64,000 nucleotides of DNA from JANPLD01 sp964445765 (GCA_964445765.1 CAYULD010000001.1:496001-560000), one strand, 5' to 3'; counted from the first letter of the stretch, positions 33,748-42,099 are shown. Notes: a model not told the origin generated them from the letters alone. Translations and numbers: made by a program.

Positions 33748-33795
33748 ATTCCAGTCATCCAGTTATCCAATCATCTAGTAATCTGCTATCACTGA
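33748..33795. repeat. Word repeat at the 5' side of the four-helix-bundle pseudogene
   Basis: ATTCCAGTCATCCAGTTATC then CAATCATCTAGTAATCTGC, a tandem of degenerate 9-10 base words, partly inverted with respect to 33341-33382. Confidence 0.7.
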
Positions 33796-35328
33796 TTACC
33801 CAACAAAAACCTTAACAAAATCACCAATTATTTGATGTAATTTTTTATCAGTTTCATCAGAGATTTTTTCTTCTGTTCTAATTGCCCTAAGAACATCAGC
33901 GTGTTTTGTGTGGAAGTGGCTTAATAGCTCTCTCTCAAATCTAGTAACATCTTTAATCGCAACTTTATCCAAATAACCCTTAACACCTGAGAATATAGAG
34001 ATAATCTGCTCTTCAACTTGAAGTGGGGAATATTGAGGTTGCTTTAACAATTCTGTTAATCTTTGACCTCTAGCAATTAATTTTTGTGTAGTTGCATCTA
34101 AATCTGAACCAAACTGAGCAAAAGCCTCCATCTCACGGAATTGCGCCAACTCTAATTTTGCAGTTCCTGCAACTTGTTTCATCGCCTTAATTTGTGCCGC
34201 AGAACCAACACGAGATACAGATAAACCAACATTCACCGCAGGGCGAACACCCTTGAAGAACAAGCCGGTTTCTAAGAATATTTGACCATCAGTAATTGAA
34301 ATCACATTGGTAGGAATATAAGCTGATACATCACCCGCCTGTGTTTCAATAATAGGAAGAGCTGTAAGAGAGCCAGCACCCATCTCATCACTCATTTTTG
34401 CGGCACGCTCTAGTAAGCGAGAGTGAATATAAAACACATCACCCGGATAAGCCTCACGCCCCGGTGGACGACGAAGTAATAATGACATCTGCCTATAAGC
34501 AACCGCTTGCTTAGATAAATCATCATAAACAATAAGTGCGTGCATTCCATTATCACGGAAATATTCACCCATTGCACAACCAGTATATGCCGCCAAGAAT
34601 TGCAGTGGCGCTGGATCAGAGGCTGTTGCCGCCACAATTATTGAATATTCCAATGCACCTTCTTCTTGAAGTTTTTTTACAATTTGAGCAACTGTTGAAC
34701 GCTTTTGACCAATACAAACATAAATGCAGTATAATTTCTTCTTCTCATCACTACCAGCATTAATTGGCTTTTGGTTTAAGATTGTATCAATCGCAATAGC
34801 TGTTTTACCTGTTTGTCTATCGCCAATTATAAGCTCCCTCTGCCCTCTACCGATTGGGATTAAGCCATCAATAGATTTAATACCAGTTTGAACTGGCTCA
34901 TGAACTGATTTACGAGCAATAATACCGGGTGCCTTTCTTTCAACTCTATATCTTTCTGAAGTGTTAATTGGCCCTTTGCCATCAATTGGGTTACCTAAAG
35001 CATCAACTACCCTGCCAAGCAATTCTTTACCCACTGGAACATCAACAATTTTGCCAGTTCTTTTAACCGAATCACCTTCTTTAATATCTCTATCATCACC
35101 AAAAATAACGATACCTACTGAGTTTTCCTCAAGGTTTAGAGCCATTCCTAAAATGCCGTTTGAAAACTCTACAAGCTCACCCGCTTTAACTTGATCAAGC
35201 CCGTGAACGATAGCTACACCATCACCAATTTTAATAACTTGCCCAACTTCTTTAACTTCAGCTTCCTTAGAAAAATTAACAATATTCTGCTTTATTATAG
35301 AAGAAATTTCCGCTGCTTTTATAGCCAT
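33796..35328 (-). CDS. atpA: ATP synthase F1 alpha subunit
   Basis: Regulatory nucleotide-binding subunit of F1. 510 residues with Walker A GDRQTGKTAIA, VYDDLSKQAVAYRQMSLLLR, RPPGREAYPGDVFY and the C-terminal helical domain. Starts 23 bases after atpH. F0 genes (a, b, c) are not here, as in many alphaproteobacteria where they form a separate operon. Confidence 0.97.
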   Translation of the reverse strand: MAIKAAEISSIIKQNIVNFSKEAEVKEVGQVIKIGDGVAIVHGLDQVKAGELVEFSNGILGMALNLEENSVGIVIFGDDRDIKEGDSVKRTGKIVDVPVGKELLGRVVDALGNPIDGKGPINTSERYRVERKAPGIIARKSVHEPVQTGIKSIDGLIPIGRGQRELIIGDRQTGKTAIAIDTILNQKPINAGSDEKKKLYCIYVCIGQKRSTVAQIVKKLQEEGALEYSIIVAATASDPAPLQFLAAYTGCAMGEYFRDNGMHALIVYDDLSKQAVAYRQMSLLLRRPPGREAYPGDVFYIHSRLLERAAKMSDEMGAGSLTALPIIETQAGDVSAYIPTNVISITDGQIFLETGLFFKGVRPAVNVGLSVSRVGSAAQIKAMKQVAGTAKLELAQFREMEAFAQFGSDLDATTQKLIARGQRLTELLKQPQYSPLQVEEQIISIFSGVKGYLDKVAIKDVTRFERELLSHFHTKHADVLRAIRTEEKISDETDKKLHQIIGDFVKVFVG

Positions 35329-35351
35329 AACACCTCTTAATTATAAAAAAA

Positions 35352-35906
35352 TTAATTACTTAAAACTTTTTTTAGCCCATTTAGCTTTTCGCTGATTGAA
35401 TCATCAATTAAAGTTGAGCCAATTTGAATTTTTAGACCACCTAAAATATTTTTATCACAAATATTTTCCGCTATAATAGTTTTATTTAATTTTTGCGAGA
35501 GAATATTTGTAATATTATTTAATAATTTTTCATCAAGCCTTTTTGCACTTGTAATAATCGCCTTAGATTTACCAGAAGATTTGTTGATTAAATCTTCAAA
35601 ACTTTTAGTAATTTCACTCAACAAATTACCCCTTCTACTTGCAATAACTAAAGATAAAAAATCCGCAAGATTTTTAGAAATATTAAGGCTAACACAAATT
35701 TCAGCTATTGTCTTAGCAATAGTTTTTTTAGATATAGCTTGATTAGTGATAAAATCAGATAATTCACAAGAAGATGCAACTGCATCATTAAATTTTTTCA
35801 ATTCATTAAAAGCATTTTCAGAACTGCCATTTGCTAGGCAAATTTCAAAAAAAGCCTGAGCGTATCTTTTCGCAAGAGTTGAATTTTCTGTGATATTAGA
35901 AGCCAT
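35352..35906 (-). CDS. atpH: ATP synthase F1 delta subunit
   Basis: First gene of the F1 cluster. 184 residues; helical N-terminal domain with LAKRYAQAFFEICL, middle LADFLSLVIASRRGNLL, and C-terminal ILGGLKIQIGSTLIDDSISEKLNGLKKVL, which is the standard delta ending. Delta holds the peripheral stalk on top of F1. The 180 bases upstream are very AT-rich and carry no gene; the operon promoter should lie there but I cannot pin it down. Confidence 0.94.
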   Translation of the reverse strand: MASNITENSTLAKRYAQAFFEICLANGSSENAFNELKKFNDAVASSCELSDFITNQAISKKTIAKTIAEICVSLNISKNLADFLSLVIASRRGNLLSEITKSFEDLINKSSGKSKAIITSAKRLDEKLLNNITNILSQKLNKTIIAENICDKNILGGLKIQIGSTLIDDSISEKLNGLKKVLSN

Positions 35907-36088
35907 TTTCTAAAATTAATTTTTGGCTTCATTATCACAATCATTTTTATGATGCAATAGAGAGTTTTAATTTTATTTTGTATTATCAAGTAAAATGAGA
36001 TTATATTTTAGATTTTATTGAAAATAGAAATTTTTTTAATATAAAATTTGAACCATGAATAATATAATGCAAAAATCACTATGAGTAA

Positions 36089-36358
36089 TTAACTTGCTTG
36101 GTTTTTCTTTTTTTCTTCATTGGCGGCTTCTAGAGCATAAACGCATAAATCTTCAAAAGAAACGCCATTTTTTTCTGAAAGAGCAAGAAGTTTTGCAAAA
36201 CTTTCCATTACTTCCGCAGGAATAGTGCCACCCCTTTCAGAGGCAAGCCAATGTGCTTGATTTTGCAGTGGATGATTGCCAGCTTTGGGCATTCCGATAT
36301 AAACATCAAAAGGTGCTTTCTTTCCGCCAAAGTCGCAAGGTATGGTAAATTTTTTCAT
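36089..36358 (-). CDS. DUF2610-family protein
   Basis: 89 residues matching the DUF2610 family, small proteins found mostly in Rickettsiales and relatives: MKKFTIPCDFGGKKAPFDVY, GNHPLQNQAHWLASERGGTI and the helix EVMESFAKLLALSEKN with DLCVYAL. No known function. No signal peptide; soluble. It stands alone between atpH and the sugar nucleotidyltransferase and is a useful lineage marker. Confidence 0.8.
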   Translation of the reverse strand: MKKFTIPCDFGGKKAPFDVYIGMPKAGNHPLQNQAHWLASERGGTIPAEVMESFAKLLALSEKNGVSFEDLCVYALEAANEEKKKNQAS

Positions 36359-36456
36359 AAAAATAACTCCCCCTAAGTTATATAATTAAATTTTAACACT
36401 TAAAGGTTAATAATTGGTTAAATATTAATTGTATTATTGCAACAGCACTACTAAAA

Positions 36457-37152
36457 TTATAGATTTATCAATTTAGGAATATCAATTTTTGCCTTTTGAT
36501 AATCTTCAATAACTCCAATATCTACAAAATAGCCTTTTTCTGAATAATAATTAATTTCTATTTTATTACAAAATTTCATTAAAAAATCTGCTTCAAAAGA
36601 AAATTTTTCTGGCAAATCTAGCCCTAAAAACCACTCTCTTGCAATATAATAGCAACCAGAATTAATATAGCCCCTGCCCTGCTTACCCTTTTCTATAAAA
36701 TTAGTAATTTTATTTTCATTAAATTCTAAACTGCCATATCTCGCAGAGTTTTCAACCTCTCTAATTACTAGAGAAATATTTGATTTTTGTGATTTTTTTA
36801 TGAATTTTTCAAAGTTAATTTCTTGAAATGAATCACCATTCAAAACTATAAATTTTTCAGAATTAAAATTCTTAAATGCATTTTTAATTGCACCGCCAGT
36901 GCCGAGCATTTCTGATTCTTCTGCATAAGAGATTTTTACACCATTAAAATTATTGCCAAAATAGTTTATGATTTGCTCTTTTAAGAAACCAACTGAGAGG
37001 ATAATTTCAGAAAATTTTTGCCCTACTAAATATTTAATTAAATATTCAAGAAATGGCTTGCCGTTTATTTCCGCCATTGGTTTTGGCGTATTTTGGGGAA
37101 GGTAATTTGCAAGCCTTGAACCCCTGCCACCCACCAGTAAAACTGCCTTCAT
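36457..37152 (-). CDS. Sugar-phosphate nucleotidyltransferase, HddC-like
   Basis: 231 residues, GT-A-fold nucleotidyltransferase. Signature LLVGGRGSRL, TPKPMAEINGKPFLEYLI, LGTGGAIKNAF, VLNGDSFQE (metal-binding Asp) and a closing DIGVIEDYQKA. Best fit is D-glycero-D-manno-heptose 1-phosphate guanylyltransferase (HddC), which makes GDP-heptose for surface polysaccharide; other NDP-sugar products are possible. Its ATG follows the ferredoxin stop with no spacing, so the two are co-transcribed although functionally unrelated. Confidence 0.8.
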   Translation of the reverse strand: MKAVLLVGGRGSRLANYLPQNTPKPMAEINGKPFLEYLIKYLVGQKFSEIILSVGFLKEQIINYFGNNFNGVKISYAEESEMLGTGGAIKNAFKNFNSEKFIVLNGDSFQEINFEKFIKKSQKSNISLVIREVENSARYGSLEFNENKITNFIEKGKQGRGYINSGCYYIAREWFLGLDLPEKFSFEADFLMKFCNKIEINYYSEKGYFVDIGVIEDYQKAKIDIPKLINL

Positions 37153-37491
37153 TTAGTGCTTACCACTAACCATATTTCTAGTAGCTTCTGGAAGCCTAAC
37201 AACTAAACCATCAAGAGAATCATTAACCATAATCTGGCAACCCAAGCGAGAAGTGTGAGTTAAGCCAAAGGCTAAATCTAGCATATCTTCTTCTTCTTCC
37301 TTAGCTTCTGGCAGGGCTTCATATCTGGATTGATCTTCAATAATAATATGGCAAGTGGAACAAGCCAAAGAGCCTTCACAAGCCCCTTCTAAAGGGATAT
37401 CATTTTTATGAGCAACCTCAAGAATTGAAATTCCATTAGGTGCATCAACCGTTTTTTCACCGCCTTGAAACTTAAAAGTAATTTTTGCCAT
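37153..37491 (-). CDS. fdx: ISC-type [2Fe-2S] ferredoxin
   Basis: 112 residues, adrenodoxin-like. Ligands C38-x5-C44-x2-C47 in ACEGSLACSTCH and C85 in SRLGCQI are intact. In ISC assembly it supplies electrons to the IscS/IscU complex. Last member of the isc cluster here, 247 bases after hscA; that gap holds a family-3 repeat. Confidence 0.94.
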   Translation of the reverse strand: MAKITFKFQGGEKTVDAPNGISILEVAHKNDIPLEGACEGSLACSTCHIIIEDQSRYEALPEAKEEEEDMLDLAFGLTHTSRLGCQIMVNDSLDGLVVRLPEATRNMVSGKH

Positions 37492-37511
37492 AATTTTGTT
37501 TTTAATAGTTA

Positions 37512-37676
37512 TAGTATTTCAAAAATATAATGTCTCCAAAATCACCACTCCAGTTTTATAAGGGGAGAGGCTGAAAGATAAATTCTTTCAGGGTGAGGGG
37601 ATCGGGTTTATTAAGCCCTCACCCCAGCCCTCTCCCAGAGGGAGAGGGGGAATATCAATAAATTTTTGAAATACTA
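37512..37676. repeat. Family-3 MITE-like repeat (165 bp)
   Basis: Perfect 15-bp inverted ends TAGTATTTCAAAAAT / ATTTTTGAAATACTA. The core contains TATAAGGGGAGAGGCTGAAA, GGGTGAGGGG, CCTCACCCCAGCCCTCTCCC and GAGGGAGAGGGGG, which pair with each other. No frame inside. Related to 1117-1215. Confidence 0.85.
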
Positions 37677-37677
37677 A

Positions 37678-37745
37678 AGCAGCTAATTGTAAGAAGTTAG
37701 AATAAATAAAAACTACCATACTAACTACTAACTACCTTCTAACCC
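37678..37745. repeat. Degenerate word repeat at the hscA 3' end
   Basis: GTAAGAAGTTAG on the left, CTAACTACTAACTACCTTCT on the right, an inverted word cluster that runs into the hscA stop. Confidence 0.6.
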
Positions 37746-39568
37746 ACTTCACCAACTTTTTTACCACCTAGATAACCTTGTAAAGCCTTACTAACCCTAG
37801 CATCAGCAAAATCAGTTGCGGTTTTATCTAGCTTAGCAATTAAGGAGTGAATTAATTCTCTATCTTCACCATCACAAGCAAGTTGCAATTCCTTAATACA
37901 ATTTTCAATAGTGATTTTGTAATTTTTTTCAATTAAATTTTCATCTTCACTTAACGCAGATTTAATTGTTTTTATAACTATATCCGCTTCAATCTTTGCT
38001 TCTAGAAGCAGCCTTTCAAATATATCCCTCTCAGCATCCATAATACTTGCGAGGAGCATCTTTTCCATTTCCTCATAATTTAAGCCGTAAGATGGGCGAA
38101 CTTCAATTTCAGCTTTGGTGCCGGTTTTTTCTTCAATCGCTGAAACGCTAAGAATACCATCTGCATCTAATGCAAAAGTTACCTCAATAACGGCAGTGCC
38201 AGCTGGTTGTGGTGGAATATTTTTAAGATCAAAACAAGCAAGGCTTCTGCAATTTTTAGCAAGCTCCCTTTCACCTTGCAGAATATGAATTTTCATTGCG
38301 GTTTGACCATCTTCATAAGTGGTAAATTTCTGCTTTACCCTTGCTGGAATTGGCGTATTTCTTGAAATTAAAACCTCCATTAAACCGCCATAAGTTTCAA
38401 GCCCTAGTGAAAGTGGCGTTACATCAAGCAATAAAGAATTTGAACCTTTAGTTAATGCTTCAGCTTGAATTGCCGCCCCAAGTGCCACTACTTGATCAGG
38501 GTTAATATCAGTTAATGGTTTTTTACCAGAGAGCTTTTCAACCTCTTTCTGGACAAGTGGAATTCTTGTAGAGCCACCAACCATAATAACGCCATCTAAC
38601 TCAGCAGGTTTAATTCTAGCATCTTTAAGCACTGATGAAAAAATAGAGATGGTTTTATCAATAATTGGCTTAATTATTTCTTCAAATTTAGTGCGAGTTA
38701 TTTCAATTTTATTATTATCAATTTCTAAAATTGTTTTATCGCTTAGTGATAAATCTTCCTTAGCTTTTTTGAGAATATTTTTTAATTGTTGATTATTAAT
38801 TGTAATATTTTTAGAATTATTCTTAACCATTTCAACTAAAGCTAAATCAATATCATCACCACCTAAATGAGTATCACCACCAGTTGCGATAACTCTAAAA
38901 ACACCCATTTGCATTTGCAAAATTGAGACATCAAAAGTGCCACCACCAAAATCATAAACCGCATAAAGCCCCTCAGATTGTTTATCTAAACCGTAAGCAA
39001 GAGCGGCGGCGGTTGGCTCATTAATAAGCCTCAAAACTTCAAGCCCTGCGAGCTTTGCAGCATCTTTAGTTGCCTGCCTTTGTGCATCATTAAAATATGC
39101 GGGAACTGTTATAACTGCTTTATGAATATGCCTGCCAAGCACTTCATCAGCGTGATTTTTAACCGCTTTTAGAATTTCAGACGAAGCAGAAATTGGGTTA
39201 AATATTTTATCACCAAGCCTAAAATTTATAATTTTATCTGAGGTTTCTTGAACAATTTCAATTCCATAAGCACTAAGATTTTCATCTGCCACATCTTGAA
39301 TAGATTTTCCAATCAGCCTTTTAATAGAAGAAACAGATTTTATGGTTGAAGAAGTTTTTTCACCAATATTTATAATATTTCTTTCATTTATATTTATAAC
39401 CGAAGGTATAATAAAACTGCCATATTTATCGCATATAACACTTGGCTTTTCATCAGATGAAATGGCAGCTAGAGAATTTGTAGTTCCCAGATCAATCCCG
39501 ATTGCAATCCCCATTTCATTTTCGTGAGGTAACGGCGTTTGACCCGGTTCATGTATTTGTATTAACAT
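37739..39568 (-). CDS. hscA: Fe-S cluster assembly chaperone HscA (Hsp70 family)
   Basis: Hsp70 that helps release Fe-S clusters from IscU. 609 residues: ATPase domain with GIAIGIDLGTTNSLAAI, TVPAYFNDAQRQATKDAAKL, GLEVLRLINEPTAAALAYGL and VYDFGGGTFDVSIL; substrate domain with LGLETYGGLMEVLI. It lacks the long C-terminal tail of DnaK and lies in the isc cluster, so HscA is the right name. A KNITINNQQLKNI stretch near 265 echoes the dispersed repeat-coded peptides. Confidence 0.95.
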   Translation of the reverse strand: MLIQIHEPGQTPLPHENEMGIAIGIDLGTTNSLAAISSDEKPSVICDKYGSFIIPSVININERNIINIGEKTSSTIKSVSSIKRLIGKSIQDVADENLSAYGIEIVQETSDKIINFRLGDKIFNPISASSEILKAVKNHADEVLGRHIHKAVITVPAYFNDAQRQATKDAAKLAGLEVLRLINEPTAAALAYGLDKQSEGLYAVYDFGGGTFDVSILQMQMGVFRVIATGGDTHLGGDDIDLALVEMVKNNSKNITINNQQLKNILKKAKEDLSLSDKTILEIDNNKIEITRTKFEEIIKPIIDKTISIFSSVLKDARIKPAELDGVIMVGGSTRIPLVQKEVEKLSGKKPLTDINPDQVVALGAAIQAEALTKGSNSLLLDVTPLSLGLETYGGLMEVLISRNTPIPARVKQKFTTYEDGQTAMKIHILQGERELAKNCRSLACFDLKNIPPQPAGTAVIEVTFALDADGILSVSAIEEKTGTKAEIEVRPSYGLNYEEMEKMLLASIMDAERDIFERLLLEAKIEADIVIKTIKSALSEDENLIEKNYKITIENCIKELQLACDGEDRELIHSLIAKLDKTATDFADARVSKALQGYLGGKKVGEVG

Positions 39569-39584
39569 TTTTTTGTAATAATTT

Positions 39585-39638
39585 TGTCATCTTGAGCAAA
39601 GCGAAAGATCTAGATTCTTCGCTTTGCTCAGAATGACA
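39585..39638. repeat. Family-1 palindrome, complete copy
   Basis: TGTCATCTTGAGCAAAGCGA...TCGCTTTGCTCAGAATGACA, arms of 25 bases with two mismatches around a TA centre. Between hscB and hscA. Confidence 0.9.
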
Positions 39639-39665
39639 ACAAAGCAAATTGCAAATGGCTAACTA

Positions 39666-40148
39666 CTAACCACTAAATACTACCTTGGTTAAATACCTCA
39701 ATCTAGTAACTTGCATTGAAGCGTTCTCATAGTCTGATTTTTCAAAAAACTCTACAAAAGATTTCTTACTTTCTTCAATTTTATTTTCAACCTCTTGAAA
39801 GATTTTCTCTTTCTCTTTTTCATCCGCATCAAAAAGTTTTTCCCTAATTTCTATTTGTTCTAAAAGCAAATTTTGAGAGGGCTTAAAGCTATTATTAACC
39901 TCTTTATTAACTCTAAAACCTTTTAATTCAAGCAGATGTTCTGCCCTTAATAAATCATCATTAAGCACTTTATAAGCCTCATTAATATCAGCACTAATTT
40001 TTACAGATTTAATTTTTTCATCTTCAGAAGAATTTATAAATTTATCTGGGTGAAATTTTGCCTGAAGCTCCAAATATTTTTTATAAAGAGATTTTTTATC
40101 AAGGTTATAATTTTCATTCAGAGAAAATATTTGAAAGTAGTTGAGCAT
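39666..40148 (-). CDS. hscB: Fe-S assembly co-chaperone HscB
   Basis: J-domain protein that brings IscU to HscA and stimulates its ATPase. 160 residues; J domain at the N terminus with HPD at 33-35 in KFHPDKF, NEAYKVLNDDLLRAEHLLEL joining to the C-terminal three-helix IscU-binding domain. Normal length. Separated from hscA by a complete family-1 palindrome and a word repeat (TAACTACTAACCACTAA). Confidence 0.94.
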   Translation of the reverse strand: MLNYFQIFSLNENYNLDKKSLYKKYLELQAKFHPDKFINSSEDEKIKSVKISADINEAYKVLNDDLLRAEHLLELKGFRVNKEVNNSFKPSQNLLLEQIEIREKLFDADEKEKEKIFQEVENKIEESKKSFVEFFEKSDYENASMQVTRLRYLTKVVFSG

Positions 40149-40172
40149 ACTTAAATTTTAAATAACACTTAT

Positions 40173-40274
40173 TGTCATTACCCGAATTTTTGAAGTTCTA
40201 GACTTCAAAAATTATAGGGTAATCTAGAAATTTGGATCGCCCTATAGTTTCCCTTGGAAACTCGGGCGATGACA
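40173..40274. repeat. Family-2 compound palindrome
   Basis: Outer TGTCAT / ATGACA ends. Left hairpin TTACCCGAATTTTTGAAG with CTTCAAAAATTATAGGGTAA; right hairpin CGCCCTATAGTTTC with GAAACTCGGGCG. A shorter relative is at 41904-41951. Confidence 0.8.
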
Positions 40275-40286
40275 GACATATTTACA

Positions 40287-40865
40287 CTAGCCGCAGCTAA
40301 TTGATTTTACATTTTCCTTTTCATCAAGGTGAAAATTTATTCTAGCTGGAGAAAAATCCATAGTATAAGGGCAATCATTACAGATAATTCTAAATGGCTC
40401 TTCAATTTTATTTAATTGAATTTCTTTTTGATTTTTGCCAATTAAATCTGCATATTTTTCTTTACCGCAAATTGTGCCATCTGGCGTTGATTCTTCTATT
40501 TTTTGATTATTTTCTTCGGTAATAACTTTTTGAGTAATTTTTTCTTGCGGATTATTTTTTTGCTTTTTGATAATTCTTCTAGCGTTTCTATCACAATTAT
40601 TAACCAGATAAATCTCAAAAATTCGCATACACATTAAATTTTGTGCTTCGCTAGAGTTTATATAAATAAAAGGCCTATCTAAAAAACTTTGACAGCCATA
40701 ATTATTGAGTTTTTCAAACAAAATATTGCAGTTATTTTCATTTCTGATTTCTGCATCATTGAAGTTAAAATTATTACCCTTAAAATTTTCATTCGCTACA
40801 ATGCCCTGTGCATTCGCAAACCCCGCAAAGAAAATTAATGTAAAAAATAATGATAAAATTTTCAT
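40287..40865 (-). CDS. Secreted protein with C-terminal I78-type protease-inhibitor domain
   Basis: 192 residues. Signal peptide MKILSLFFTLIFFAGFANA; a Cys-rich N-terminal part (four Cys between 46 and 91) of unknown nature; Lys/Gln-rich linker; then a C-terminal domain (~133-192) with ICGKEKYADLIGKN and TMDFSPARINFHLDE ending SISCG, the pattern of the inhibitor I78 family of small serine-protease inhibitors. Periplasmic or secreted. It sits between hscB and iscA, an unexpected guest in the isc cluster. Family call is by motif only. Confidence 0.7.
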   Translation of the reverse strand: MKILSLFFTLIFFAGFANAQGIVANENFKGNNFNFNDAEIRNENNCNILFEKLNNYGCQSFLDRPFIYINSSEAQNLMCMRIFEIYLVNNCDRNARRIIKKQKNNPQEKITQKVITEENNQKIEESTPDGTICGKEKYADLIGKNQKEIQLNKIEEPFRIICNDCPYTMDFSPARINFHLDEKENVKSISCG

Positions 40866-40966
40866 ATGGTTTGATTAAGAATATTAATTATAATTTTTCA
40901 GAGCCTATTATAATGATATCTGTAAGATAAAACCATTATTTTATTTGAGGATTATGAAAGTGATTG

Positions 40967-41299
40967 CTAAACATGGAAACTTTCACCGCAACCGCATTTG
41001 CCCTTTTCGTTAGGGTTGATGAATACAAACCCTGATTTCATTTTTTCTTCAACATAATCCATTTGCGTGCCGATTAAATATAAAACCGCTTTTGGATCAA
41101 TAATAACTTTAACGCCTTTATCTTCAACAACATCTTCAAATTTCTTAACATCATCAGCATATTCAACAACATATGCAAGCCCTGAGCAACCACCTTTACG
41201 AACACCAACACGAATACCTTCAGATTGCTTGCCCCTAGCCTCAAGCAAGTTCTTGATTCTATTTGCAGCATTTTCTGTAATTGTAATAGGTGCTTTCAT
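40967..41299 (-). CDS. iscA: Fe-S assembly protein IscA
   Basis: A-type carrier, 110 residues, with the three conserved cysteines C38 (GGCSGLAY) and C102/C104 (KCGCGESF). Transfers Fe-S clusters to targets such as aconitase or radical-SAM enzymes (thiC and others in this genome). Lies between iscU and the I78-type gene; the iscU-iscA gap is filled by a word repeat. Confidence 0.94.
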   Translation of the reverse strand: MKAPITITENAANRIKNLLEARGKQSEGIRVGVRKGGCSGLAYVVEYADDVKKFEDVVEDKGVKVIIDPKAVLYLIGTQMDYVEEKMKSGFVFINPNEKGKCGCGESFHV

Positions 41300-41406
41300 A
41301 TTAGGTTTTAGGGGTTAGGTGTTAGGTGTTAGGTGCTAAGAATTAAAGAAAAATAGAAAAAAATTACTAAACCTTCCTAGAACCTAGCTCCTAGAACCTA
41401 GAACCT
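41300..41406. repeat. Degenerate word repeat in the iscU-iscA gap
   Basis: TTAGGGGTTAGGTGTTAGGT (left) and CCTAGAACCTAGCTCCTAGA (right) with an A-rich loop; same design as 32332-32425. Confidence 0.85.
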
Positions 41407-41409
41407 TAA

Positions 41410-41793
41410 TTAATTCTCCTGTTTCTTTTTATAATCCTCAATGGCACTTTTTATTGCATCTTCAGCAAGCATTGAGCAGTGAATTTTAACTGGTGGCAAA
41501 GATAATTCTTGAGCAATTTGTGTATTTTTGATGGTGTAAGCATCATCAAGGCTTTTACCTTTTATCCATTCAGTTGCAAGTGATGAAGAAGCTATCGCAG
41601 AGCCACATCCAAAGGTTTTGAATTTAGCATCTCTAATTACGCCGCTATCATCAACTTCAATTTGAAGTTTCATCACATCACCACAAGCTGGTGCACCAAC
41701 TAAGCCAGTGCCAACATTTTTGCTATTTTCATCCATACGCCCAACATTTCTTGGGTTTTCGTAGTGATCAATTACTTTTTCGCCGTAAGCCAT
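41410..41793 (-). CDS. iscU: Fe-S scaffold protein IscU
   Basis: Scaffold on which [2Fe-2S] clusters are built. 127 residues; ligands C37 (GAPACGDVMKL), C63 (FGCGSAIASS) and C106 (IHCSMLAEDAI), the HscA recognition motif LPPVK at 99-103 is intact. iscS and iscR, which normally precede it, are absent: upstream lie palindromic repeats and tRNA-Arg. Confidence 0.96.
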   Translation of the reverse strand: MAYGEKVIDHYENPRNVGRMDENSKNVGTGLVGAPACGDVMKLQIEVDDSGVIRDAKFKTFGCGSAIASSSLATEWIKGKSLDDAYTIKNTQIAQELSLPPVKIHCSMLAEDAIKSAIEDYKKKQEN

Positions 41794-41823
41794 ATATTTT
41801 TACTTGTTAATTGTATATTATTC

Positions 41824-41897
41824 TTGCCATTTCGCACGAAGTGAGAAATCTGGTTGAAATATATTCTTTCTAGATTTCTCGCTTCGCTCAAAATGAC
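41824..41897. repeat. Family-1 palindrome, diverged copy
   Basis: GCCATTTCGCACGAAGTGAG...CTAGATTTCTCGCTTCGCTC then AAAATGACA; same plan as 39585-39638 with different words. Confidence 0.7.
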
Positions 41898-41903
41898 ACT
41901 AGT

Positions 41904-41951
41904 GGATACTCCTATAATTTTTTCTTACTGAAAAAATTCGGGGTATGACAC
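41904..41951. repeat. Family-2 palindrome, short copy
   Basis: GATACTCCTATAATTTTTTC and GAAAAAATTCGGGGTATGAC; matches the left hairpin of 40173-40274. Confidence 0.7.
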
Positions 41952-41959
41952 TATTTCTA

Positions 41960-42000
41960 ATCACTATCACTAATACTTGCCACTTGCACTTGCCACTAAT
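41960..42000. repeat. Degenerate word repeat before tRNA-Arg
   Basis: AATCACTATCACTAATACTT then GCCACTTGCACTTGCCACTAA; the same words as in the thiC tail. Confidence 0.65.
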
Positions 42001-42022
42001 TATGTTAAAAGCCTTTTGCATT

Positions 42023-42099
42023 GGGGCCGTAGCTCAGCAGGATAGAGCATCAGATTCCTAATCTGAGGGTCGGACGTTCGAATCGTCTCGGTCCCACCA
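42023..42099 (+). tRNA. tRNA-Arg (CCT)
   Basis: 77 nt. Acceptor GGGGCCG pairs with CGGTCCC, anticodon stem TCAGA/TCTGA with loop TTCCTAA (CCT), T arm around GTTCGAATC, CCA encoded. Opposite in direction to iscU and typA on either side. Confidence 0.96.

Noticed and set aside
30801..42000. CRISPR array as explanation of the word repeats
   Set aside because: No constant repeat, no regular spacer length and no cas genes; words vary and cluster in inverted pairs.
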